A stretch of 47,241 bases of DNA from Planctomycetia bacterium (lineage in GTDB: Bacteria; Planctomycetota; Planctomycetia; Gemmatales; Gemmataceae), in assembly GCA_005772955.1 (NCBI GenBank), contig SXID01000033.1:1-47241 (forward strand). The letters run 5' to 3'. Of this stretch, positions 41,791 through 47,241 are shown piece by piece (position 1 is the first letter of the stretch; each line of letters begins with the position of its first letter). Made by a program: the position numbers and the translations under genes. Below the pieces are notes generated by a model. It searched no databases and had not been told where the DNA came from. It saw only the letters and a program-made list of their open reading frames with translations.

Positions 41791-42542
41791 CGCCGGATGT
41801 GGTGGTGGACATCGGCAACACGCGAATGAAGTGGGGCCGGTGCGCGAGTGGTCGCGTCGCGGAGATGGTGTCGCTCCCGCTCGATGAACCGAGTCTGTGG
41901 GGTGAACAACTCACAACGTGGGGCCTTCCTGAATCGGCGCGCTGGGCGGTCGCAAGCGTGAACCCTGCCGTCAGCGAGCAGTTCCAGACGTGGGCCGCGA
42001 ACACCGGCGACGATGTGGTGTTCATCGACTCCGCGGGCGTACCATTGAGTTTCGCGGTCGATCACCCCGAGCAGGTCGGCATCGACCGGTTGCTGAACGC
42101 GTTCGCGGCGCACTGCATCGCGCACCCGCATCCCGCGATTGTGGTCTCGGTCGGCACCGCCGCGACCATCGACTTCATCGACGAAACCGGGGTGTACCAC
42201 GGCGGCGTGATCTTCCCCGGTCCGCGCCTAATGGCCTACTCACTTCACGCGCACACCGCGAAGCTCCCGCTGGTCGATGCCGACACAATGCCCACGGTCG
42301 TCGCACCGGGCGCGAACACGCAAGACGCGATTCTCGCGGGCATCCGCGCAGCAATCGTCGGTGCAACAATTCTCCTCGTCAACCACTACGCGAACGAATC
42401 CGAACCGCCGTGGGTGTTCGTGACCGGTGGCGCGGCGGGCGATCTCGGTACGTTCAACTTCGGACCGCGGTTCAAGGGCACGCGAGCGACGCCGACACTC
42501 ACGCTCGAAGGAATCCGAATCGCGGCGGAGGGACTGCCGTGA
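41787..42542 (+). CDS. coaX: Type III pantothenate kinase
   Basis: A 251-residue CoaX, which phosphorylates pantothenate in the first step of coenzyme A synthesis. The ATP-site motif DIGNTRMKWG is at 8-17, the substrate-side PEQVGIDRLLNAFAAHC follows, and the third block is VSVGTAATIDFIDETGVYHG with the catalytic Asp. GGVIFPGPRLM matches the dimer-interface block. The start is GTG at 41787 within the obg stop, and its own TGA at 42540-42542 overlaps the GTG of the next gene. Length is normal for type III enzymes. Confidence 0.93.
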   Translation: MTPDVVVDIGNTRMKWGRCASGRVAEMVSLPLDEPSLWGEQLTTWGLPESARWAVASVNPAVSEQFQTWAANTGDDVVFIDSAGVPLSFAVDHPEQVGIDRLLNAFAAHCIAHPHPAIVVSVGTAATIDFIDETGVYHGGVIFPGPRLMAYSLHAHTAKLPLVDADTMPTVVAPGANTQDAILAGIRAAIVGATILLVNHYANESEPPWVFVTGGAAGDLGTFNFGPRFKGTRATPTLTLEGIRIAAEGLP

Positions 42543-43672
42543 GTGACACTGTGGTGTCACTGCTGACGCCGCCCGGCACCGGGGCGATTGCCACAGTCGA
42601 AGTGCGCGGCCCGCGTGCGTGGGAATTGGCGAGAAAGCTGTTCACTCCCGCGGGGAAGCCGCTACCGGAGTCACCAGAAACAAATCGCTTCTGGTTCGGG
42701 AGCCTCGGCAACGACGAAGTTGTCTTAGCCGCTTGCGGCGTCGTGGTAGAAGTTCACTGTCACGGCGGGCGCCGCGTCGTACAGTGGGTGCTGGATCAGT
42801 TCTTGGCGAATGGCTGCGTCGAAGAACGAAACCCTCGTCCGAAGGACGAGGGTTTCGAGTTGCTGCAACGCGCCCCGACGTTCCGCACTGCGGGCATCAT
42901 CCTCGATCAACTCAACGGTGCGTTCGCGAGCGAAGTCCGCCGCATCCTCACGCTACTCGAAACCGACCCGCGCGAAGCCGCGTTAACCCTGCACCGCCTC
43001 GCGGAGTTGGGGAACACCGTCGGCCGGCACCTCGTTGAGCCGTGGAAGGTGGTTGTCGCGGGTCCGCCGAATGTCGGCAAAAGCTCCCTCATTAACGCGC
43101 TCGTGGGGTATCAGCGTTCCGTGGTATCCGAAGTGGCAGGCACAACGCGCGACGCGGTCAGCGTGCAAGTTGCGTTCGATGGCTGGCCGGTCGAGTTGCT
43201 CGACACCGCCGGAATGCGTGATGCTGAAGGTTTGGAAGCTGAGGGAATCGAACACGCTTTGTGTGTTCTCAGAGCAGCCGAATTAGTCATCTGGGTACTT
43301 GACGCTTCGAGCCGCGACGTGATCTTCCCAGACGAAAAAACCGAAGCAGCCGTTCACCTGCCGCGCTCGACGGGTTGGGTGCTGGTGATGAATAAAGCAG
43401 ACCGGTCTCTCGACTGGCCGCCAAACTACATCCCCGGTGCGATCCATCTTTCTGCAACAACAGGCGAGAACGTGCCGCAACTCGCCGACTGGATCGTTCA
43501 CAGACTTGTGCGAAATCCACCTTCGCCTGGCGCTGCGGTGCCTTTCACAACCCAACTCATCGAGCAAGTGAACAGCGCGCGACAAAGCGCTCTTCAGAGT
43601 GAGTGGGAGGTATCAAAGCAAACCCTTCTCGCAGCACTCTGCTCAGCCGCTTGCGGCTTCGCGAGCGAATAG
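42539..43672 (+). CDS. MnmE-like GTPase lacking the C-terminal cysteine motif
   Basis: A 377-residue GTPase of the TrmE/MnmE group. It opens VSDTVVSLLTPPGTGAIATV, as in MnmE. The G domain has GPPNVGKSS (175-183), GTTRD (201-205), DTAG (222-225), NKAD (285-288) and SAT (305-307). MnmE normally has about 450 residues and ends CIGK, the cysteine needed for tRNA wobble-uridine modification. Here the protein ends CSAACGFASE and has no CxGK. The SYTGED and PGEFT stretches of the N-terminal domain are also missing or changed. The GTG start at 42539 overlaps the coaX stop. Palindromic DNA runs through the gene at 42727-42739, 42827-42857 and 43645-43702. Confidence 0.8.
   Translation: MSDTVVSLLTPPGTGAIATVEVRGPRAWELARKLFTPAGKPLPESPETNRFWFGSLGNDEVVLAACGVVVEVHCHGGRRVVQWVLDQFLANGCVEERNPRPKDEGFELLQRAPTFRTAGIILDQLNGAFASEVRRILTLLETDPREAALTLHRLAELGNTVGRHLVEPWKVVVAGPPNVGKSSLINALVGYQRSVVSEVAGTTRDAVSVQVAFDGWPVELLDTAGMRDAEGLEAEGIEHALCVLRAAELVIWVLDASSRDVIFPDEKTEAAVHLPRSTGWVLVMNKADRSLDWPPNYIPGAIHLSATTGENVPQLADWIVHRLVRNPPSPGAAVPFTTQLIEQVNSARQSALQSEWEVSKQTLLAALCSAACGFASE
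42727..42739. repeat. AGCCGCTTGCGGC palindrome inside the MnmE-like gene
   Basis: The 13-mer AGCCGCTTGCGGC at 42727-42739 is identical to the start of the left arm at 43645-43657. Here it is read in frame as part of VVLAACGVVVEVHC. The same core occurs at 25615-25630. Confidence 0.6.
42827..42857. repeat. Perfect 14-bp palindrome inside the MnmE-like gene
   Basis: CGAAACCCTCGTCC (42827-42840) and GGACGAGGGTTTCG (42844-42857) are perfect inverted copies around a GAA loop. The stretch is translated in frame as RNPRPKDEGFE at residues 97-107, between the HCHGG block and QRAPTFRTAG. Canonical MnmE has no segment like it here, so it looks like an inserted palindrome that kept the frame. Confidence 0.75.
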
Positions 43673-43702
43673 GTGCGGTCCCCCGCGAAGCCGCAAGCGG
43701 CT
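43645..43702. repeat. Perfect 19-nt inverted repeat between convergent genes
   Basis: Bases 43645-43663 (AGCCGCTTGCGGCTTCGCG) and 43684-43702 are perfect inverted copies around a 20-base loop. The left arm encodes the last residues of the MnmE-like protein and the loop holds its TAG stop (43670-43672). The right arm ends at the first base of the reverse transcriptase stop (43702-43704, minus strand). It can serve as a two-way terminator. Confidence 0.85.
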
Positions 43703-45030
43703 TAAGACGTCGGGCCTTCCGTCTCGCCCTCGAAGCCGTGAAGGTCGGCCAGCATCTTGCGGCCCAACTCCTGATTCGTCATGTGCACGAACGCCGCGTA
43801 GCCGGTCAGACGCGCTAGCGATTCGCCTTCCTGAAGCGGCTTGTTCGTCTTCAACTTGTGGATCGCGCTGCGAAGTTGGCGGCGCAGTTTGCGCGTCGTG
43901 CGGGGCGGACCGTCGCCGTTCACAACGAGGCCGGTTACACTCTGTCGCCCGCCGGTGCGGTGAACGCGGGTCTTCTCCTGCTTGATCTCGAAACCTTCTC
44001 CGGCAACTATGCGAGTCACGCAACCTATCATCGCGCCGAGCTTCGGCGGCCCCTTGTGATCCATCGGCAGGCTGAACGTGAGGTCGTCCGCGTAGCGGGT
44101 GTAGCGCCAACCGTACTTCTTCGCCAACCCCGCGAGCCGACGGTCGAGCCGCAGGCACAGCGCGTTCGTGATCGCGGGCGAAGTCGGCGCGCCTTGCGGC
44201 AAGCAGCGCGGCCCGAGCGAAACGTAATACGTCTTGCCTTCGACGGTCACGATCTCGCGCGGCGCTTCCGTGCAGATCAGTGCGAGCAGCGTGCTGATGC
44301 CGTCTCGGTATCCGGCGCGGCGGAACACGCCCTTCGCGCGCTTCCACGTTACCGTCGGGAAGAACTCTTTGATGTCCATCTTCAGCAGGATCTTCGGGTT
44401 CTCGTGAACCTGCGCGTTGCTGAGGATCGACCGCCCGACCAGGAAACCTTGCGCGGCACCGTGAACCGGCAGGCGTTCGACGATGTGGTGAAGAATCCAA
44501 CGCTGGGCCGCCTTGAGCCGCTTCTTCGGTGCCCAGATGGGGCGCTCAGTGCCGTCGCGTTTCGGGATCGTGAACCGGACGTAGTGCAGGCTCGTGGCAG
44601 CGTCGCGGTGATACGCCATGCCCTTCAGTTGCGGGATCGTCACGCCGAGCGCTTCCGCGAGTTGCTGCGCCTTGTCGAGCGCGGGCAGTTCGTTCTCGGC
44701 TGCGCGTTCCTCGCTGTTGGGTGTGTCCCACTTATCTTCGCGCGGCTCGTCAGTCCAGAACACGCCTTCGCCGAGGTGAACGATGTGGTTCGCCTTGTAC
44801 GCGCCCCACGTCTCGCGCCGCAGCTTCCGGCGCTCTTCGGCTTCTTGCTTGAGTGCCTTCTTGTACGTGTCCTTTTCGCGGTCGGACATCGCGTCCGCGT
44901 CGCGGCGCGTGACCAGGAACCCGCGTTCGCGGAGTTGCCCGTCAACGTACGCCTTCATCCCGCCGGCTTGAACTATCAGCCGCCACAGGGTCGCGTTGTC
45001 GGGTGCGGTCGTCGGTGTCGTAGTGCTCAT
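43702..45030 (-). CDS. Retron-type reverse transcriptase
   Basis: A 442-residue reverse transcriptase. RT blocks are visible: LLKMDIKEFFPTVTW with the first catalytic Asp at 219, LPQGAPTSPAITNALCLRLD (block 4) and RYADDLTFS with the YADD at 313-316. Two features are specific to retrons: the NAxxH element as NAQVH at 205-209 after AAQGFLVGRS, and VTG at 365-367 (SVTGLVVN). Retron RTs make branched msDNA from a nearby RNA. A 160-residue N-terminal extension precedes the RT core. The ATG ending at 45030 is chosen; the frame to 45105 is encoded by a palindrome arm. No maturase or endonuclease domain is seen. It lies downstream of the SWIM protein gene, same strand. Confidence 0.92.
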   Translation of the reverse strand: MSTTTPTTAPDNATLWRLIVQAGGMKAYVDGQLRERGFLVTRRDADAMSDREKDTYKKALKQEAEERRKLRRETWGAYKANHIVHLGEGVFWTDEPREDKWDTPNSEERAAENELPALDKAQQLAEALGVTIPQLKGMAYHRDAATSLHYVRFTIPKRDGTERPIWAPKKRLKAAQRWILHHIVERLPVHGAAQGFLVGRSILSNAQVHENPKILLKMDIKEFFPTVTWKRAKGVFRRAGYRDGISTLLALICTEAPREIVTVEGKTYYVSLGPRCLPQGAPTSPAITNALCLRLDRRLAGLAKKYGWRYTRYADDLTFSLPMDHKGPPKLGAMIGCVTRIVAGEGFEIKQEKTRVHRTGGRQSVTGLVVNGDGPPRTTRKLRRQLRSAIHKLKTNKPLQEGESLARLTGYAAFVHMTNQELGRKMLADLHGFEGETEGPTS

Positions 45031-45198
45031 GGGGAGACGCAGCAGAGGATTAACCACTAAGGCACAAAGGGTACAAAGAAGACAGCAGAGAATACAGTTC
45101 TTCAAACCAGAACTTCTCTTCCCTCCTCTTCCTCTTCATTGTGTCCTTTGTGCCTTTGTGGTTAATCGGTTTTGTGTTCGGGTTTGTCAGCCGGTTAC
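45031..45198 (-). ncRNA. Candidate retron non-coding RNA (msr-msd)
   Basis: This 168-base gap lies between the SWIM protein stop and the RT start, where retron RNAs normally sit. Bases 45049-45082 and 45133-45166 are inverted copies with 30 of 34 matches, flanking a 50-base interior with a perfect 6-bp hairpin (45096-45101 with 45109-45114, 7-base loop). On the minus strand this would be one long rod with a small terminal arm, as in many msd regions. A clear msr hairpin set and a branching G context are not obvious. The arm sequence, AACCAC-AAAGGCACAAAGG, also looks like a palindrome dispersed in other genomes, so a repeat is the main alternative. Confidence 0.45.
45049..45166. repeat. 34-nt inverted repeat before the reverse transcriptase gene
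   Basis: The arms are at 45049-45082 and 45133-45166, four mismatches in 34 positions. Arm sequence begins ATTAACCAC and includes AAGGCACAAAGG. The mismatches lie at scattered positions, which suggests drift after the palindrome formed or pressure on structure and not exact sequence. Confidence 0.85.
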
Positions 45199-47061
45199 TT
45201 ATTCCGCGATCGCGTCCAAATACCCCTTCGCGTCGAGGTCCGCGAGCTTGGCGAAGTACGCTTGGCGCGCGTCCACGTCGCTGTTGAAACGCATCGTCTG
45301 GAGCCGCATCGTATGGCCGCTCAGACCCCAGCGATACTTGATCTTGTTTCGCTCCAGTGAGATCTGGACGACGTTCTCAATCTCGCCGTCGCGCTTCGCG
45401 AACGCGCGCGTTTCAAACTTCACCGCGTCATCGGCCTTCGACTTCTTCGATTCCTTCTCCGCGAACGCGAGCCGCAATGCGATCAGGTGGCTGCACGGGC
45501 CACCCTTGATGCCCTGCTTGCGGAACGTCGCGCACGTGCAGGTCACCTTGCGAACCTGCCCTTCGTCCGCGATGACCATCTGCGGGCGGTAGTCGCGCTT
45601 GTCTTCGGTGACGGACACGGTGCCGGTGAGTTCGAGGCCGATGCCCGCGATGCGGTTCTCGCCCGTGATGCGCACCGCACCGCGTCGCGTGAGCAGATCG
45701 TGTGCGACCTTCTCACGCTGATTGCGGAACTGCAAGCGGGTTAGGTCGAGCGGTTTCGCGGTGAGCGGCCGGTGCCGGTACACGCCGTTCGCGATGTCGT
45801 ACATCAACTCGCCGTTCTGACAGCCGACCTGCACCGCTTCGGCCAGCGCCGCGCCCTTGATGCCGGTTTGCTGACCGAGTTCCTTCGCGGTGGCTTTCCA
45901 CTGGTCCGCGAGGTACGCGACGACCTTCTTCGTCGGTTCACCGTCCTGCGTGTTGCGCGGCAACAACAGGTCGAAGCCGAGCGCGCTGGACCAGTTCGCG
46001 GAGGTGAACCCGGTCATGCCGAGTGTCAGCGTGATGTCACCGCACCGGAACACCCAGAAGCTCGGAAGCCCACTGCCCAACAGGTACACATCAACGCTCT
46101 GCACGAACGGCAGCAGTCGCTTCATGGTCATGAGGCGCCGGCGGCCCCATACGCGGATCAGCCGCGCGGCCTTTCCGCGGAACACGTCGCCGGTTGTCGT
46201 GAACACCGTTTCCCACGGCTCTGCCACAATGCGCGGCTGTTGCGCCGGCACCAACTCGAAACGCAGCCCGCGCTTCTTTCCCTTGCGGTCGCCGTTCATG
46301 CGGAGGTGCCGCAACACGTTGTACAGGTCCATCGGCGAGAGCTGCACGTGGTCGAACGGCAGCGTCGCGGCGGACTGCACTTGCAGAAACCCGCGGAGCC
46401 ACGAGTCCGGCACCTGAATCTTCTTCTCCAACACTTCCTTGCGGCCTTCGGCGGTCGGCTTCACGCCGTCGTGCCCGATCGCGAACTTCGTCTCACGGTA
46501 GCCACGAATCTGCTGCACACTCGAATACAGTGCGTCGCTGAAGTCGATGTTCGTGGTGCCGTTCTCGCTCTTGCCGAGGCCCGCGAATGCTTCCTGCTTG
46601 AACGCCAAGCACGCGTAGGTGCTTTCGTCCTTGCCGAACACCTCGAACGTGATCTGATCCGGGTGGACGCTCACGACCGGGTCGAGGATCGTGAGCGCGG
46701 TCGGGTCGTTGCGGAGCATCCACTCGAAGTACGCTTGTTGCGCGTGCCACACGCCGAGCGGCGCCGCGTCGCGCTTCAACCGCAGGTACGCGATGTACTG
46801 CGTGCGGTCCTTCGGCGCGTAGCGGTAGTCGCTGCCGACGATGCCGTAGAGCGCGGAGATCGCTTCGCGGAACCGCAGTGGATTCTTGATGGTCGCCTCG
46901 AATCGCACCGGCGTGCGGTCGAGGTTGCCGAACATCTCCACCTGCGCGGAGTCGCCGCTCGTCAACACACGACTCGCACCGGCATACGACAGGTGCGCTC
47001 CGCTCGCCGGTGTTGGTGGCGGGGCGTCACCTGTGGTGTCTTCAACAACGTCTGTCGCCAT
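45199..47061 (-). CDS. WH-SWIM-WGR accessory protein
   Basis: A 620-residue protein without signal peptide. A winged-helix-like segment lies at about 383-430 (QWKATAKELGQQTGIKGAAL and NGELMYDIANGVYRHRPL). A SWIM zinc finger follows: C508 and C510 in VTCTCATF, then C523 and H525 in GGPCSH, CxCx12CxH spacing. The C-terminus (561-617) resembles a WGR domain, with IKYRWGLSG and RQAYFAKLADLDAKGYLDA; the third residue is Leu, not Arg. The N-terminal 380 residues are unassigned, alpha/beta with strands such as DQITFEVFGKDESTY. All three C-terminal units bind nucleic acid in other proteins. It is 168 bases upstream of the RT, same strand, so a retron accessory role is inferred. Confidence 0.85.
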   Translation of the reverse strand: MATDVVEDTTGDAPPPTPASGAHLSYAGASRVLTSGDSAQVEMFGNLDRTPVRFEATIKNPLRFREAISALYGIVGSDYRYAPKDRTQYIAYLRLKRDAAPLGVWHAQQAYFEWMLRNDPTALTILDPVVSVHPDQITFEVFGKDESTYACLAFKQEAFAGLGKSENGTTNIDFSDALYSSVQQIRGYRETKFAIGHDGVKPTAEGRKEVLEKKIQVPDSWLRGFLQVQSAATLPFDHVQLSPMDLYNVLRHLRMNGDRKGKKRGLRFELVPAQQPRIVAEPWETVFTTTGDVFRGKAARLIRVWGRRRLMTMKRLLPFVQSVDVYLLGSGLPSFWVFRCGDITLTLGMTGFTSANWSSALGFDLLLPRNTQDGEPTKKVVAYLADQWKATAKELGQQTGIKGAALAEAVQVGCQNGELMYDIANGVYRHRPLTAKPLDLTRLQFRNQREKVAHDLLTRRGAVRITGENRIAGIGLELTGTVSVTEDKRDYRPQMVIADEGQVRKVTCTCATFRKQGIKGGPCSHLIALRLAFAEKESKKSKADDAVKFETRAFAKRDGEIENVVQISLERNKIKYRWGLSGHTMRLQTMRFNSDVDARQAYFAKLADLDAKGYLDAIAE

Positions 47062-47104
47062 AACCTCAATCTCCCATCACAGGCGCGTAGTCCCGTCCGT
47101 TTAG

Positions 47105-47168
47105 CGTTGGACCCGGAGGGGCCAAGTTCTCGATTGCAAGGCAGCGTGGTCCCTCCGGGTCCAACGCG
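47105..47168. repeat. 21-nt inverted repeat, GCGTTGGACCC family
   Basis: Bases 47105-47125 and 47148-47168 are inverted copies with one mismatch around a 22-base loop. The core TTAGCGTTGGACCCGGAGG matches the copies at 9165 and 32795. It lies between the SWIM gene start and the stop of the gene entering from the right edge. Confidence 0.8.
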
Positions 47169-47211
47169 AAACGACTTCTCTGGCGCTCAACGAACTCGTT
47201 CCTCAATCGCT

Positions 47212-47241
47212 CTATTCCTCGTCGCCCTCGTCTTTCGGCGC
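47212..47241 (-). CDS. C-terminal end of a further minus-strand gene
   Basis: Reading the minus strand from the right edge gives the nine residues APKDEGDEE and then TAG at 47214-47212. An acidic, Lys-containing tail before a stop is typical of a protein end, and the palindrome at 47105-47168 follows. It lies about 150 bases upstream of the SWIM gene. It may be the third gene of the retron-like module, but nine residues cannot identify it. Confidence 0.4.
   Translation of the reverse strand, partial: APKDEGDEE

Noticed and set aside
41990-42538. Long Arg/His-rich N-terminal extension of the MnmE-like gene
   Set aside because: It is an out-of-frame reading of coaX. The GTG at 42539 begins the MnmE-like sequence VSDTVVSLL.
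43702-45030. Group II intron or DGR reverse transcriptase
   Set aside because: There is no maturase or HNH domain, no intron RNA ends and no variable/template repeat pair. NAxxH and VTG point to a retron.
45031-45105. N-terminal extension of the reverse transcriptase (MKNCILCCLLC...)
   Set aside because: It is encoded by one arm of the palindrome at 45049-45166 and is not RT-like. The ATG at 45030 gives a normal start.
47062-47211. Retron RNA in the gap upstream of the SWIM gene
   Set aside because: The only structure is a copy of the GCGTTGGACCC palindrome found also far from the RT, so it is better explained as a repeat.
1-47241. CRISPR array
   Set aside because: No regularly spaced direct repeats are present. 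The repeats here are isolated inverted ones of varying sequence.
1-47241. tRNA or rRNA genes
   Set aside because: No cloverleaf or rRNA-like sequence was recognised in the intergenic regions.

Overview
The window looks like a chromosomal segment of a high-GC planctomycete, most probably of the Gemmata group (Gemmataceae). The assignment rests on the gene families: a DUF1501 gene paired with DUF1549/DUF1553 genes that carry cytochrome-like motifs, a DUF1080 protein, an FHA protein, a PP2C phosphatase, several large secreted proteins without enzyme motifs, and many GTG/TTG starts. Many intergenic spaces hold near-perfect palindromes. No rRNA, tRNA, CRISPR array or insertion sequence was recognised.

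Layout. 1-2.2 kb: the end of an unknown gene, a terminator, an FHA protein and two related secreted Gly/Pro/Tyr-rich proteins. 2.3-9.1 kb: nusB with a PHP phosphoesterase, a 2-hydroxyacid dehydrogenase converging on a PilZ protein, a glycosyltransferase, a PP2C phosphatase, a DUF1080 protein and a repeat-like protein. 9.2-15.4 kb, minus strand: argH, a DUF3817 membrane protein, lysA and a 973-residue exported protein with a receiver-like segment. 15.5-21.6 kb, plus strand: an exported protein, a DUF413 (MaoP-like) protein, an isochorismatase-like hydrolase and an M14 carboxypeptidase. 21.6-32.8 kb: exported proteins, including a DUF1501 + DUF1549/DUF1553 pair, an SGNH hydrolase and a second DUF1549/DUF1553 protein. 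32.9-37.8 kb, minus strand: a D-3-phosphoglycerate dehydrogenase-like gene followed by an ABC ATPase and its ABC-2 permease. 38.2-43.7 kb, plus strand: a housekeeping run of rsfS, argS, obg, coaX and an MnmE-like GTPase, the last three joined by GTGA stop/start overlaps.

The most interesting region is 43.7-47.2 kb, minus strand. It encodes a reverse transcriptase with the two retron hallmarks (NAxxH and VTG) and YADD. Immediately upstream is a 620-residue protein with a winged-helix-like segment, a SWIM zinc finger and a WGR-like C-terminus. A 34-nt inverted repeat enclosing a small hairpin fills the gap just before the reverse transcriptase and is the best candidate for its non-coding RNA, but it also resembles a dispersed palindrome. 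The last nine codons of a third minus-strand gene lie at the window edge. This resembles a retron with WH-SWIM accessory protein (from memory, type XIII of the Mestre et al. classification), so it is a probable anti-phage or DNA-processing module.

A second theme is the palindromes. They sit at convergent gene ends and in other gaps, and they enter the MnmE-like gene, whose product lacks the usual MnmE C-terminal cysteine motif.
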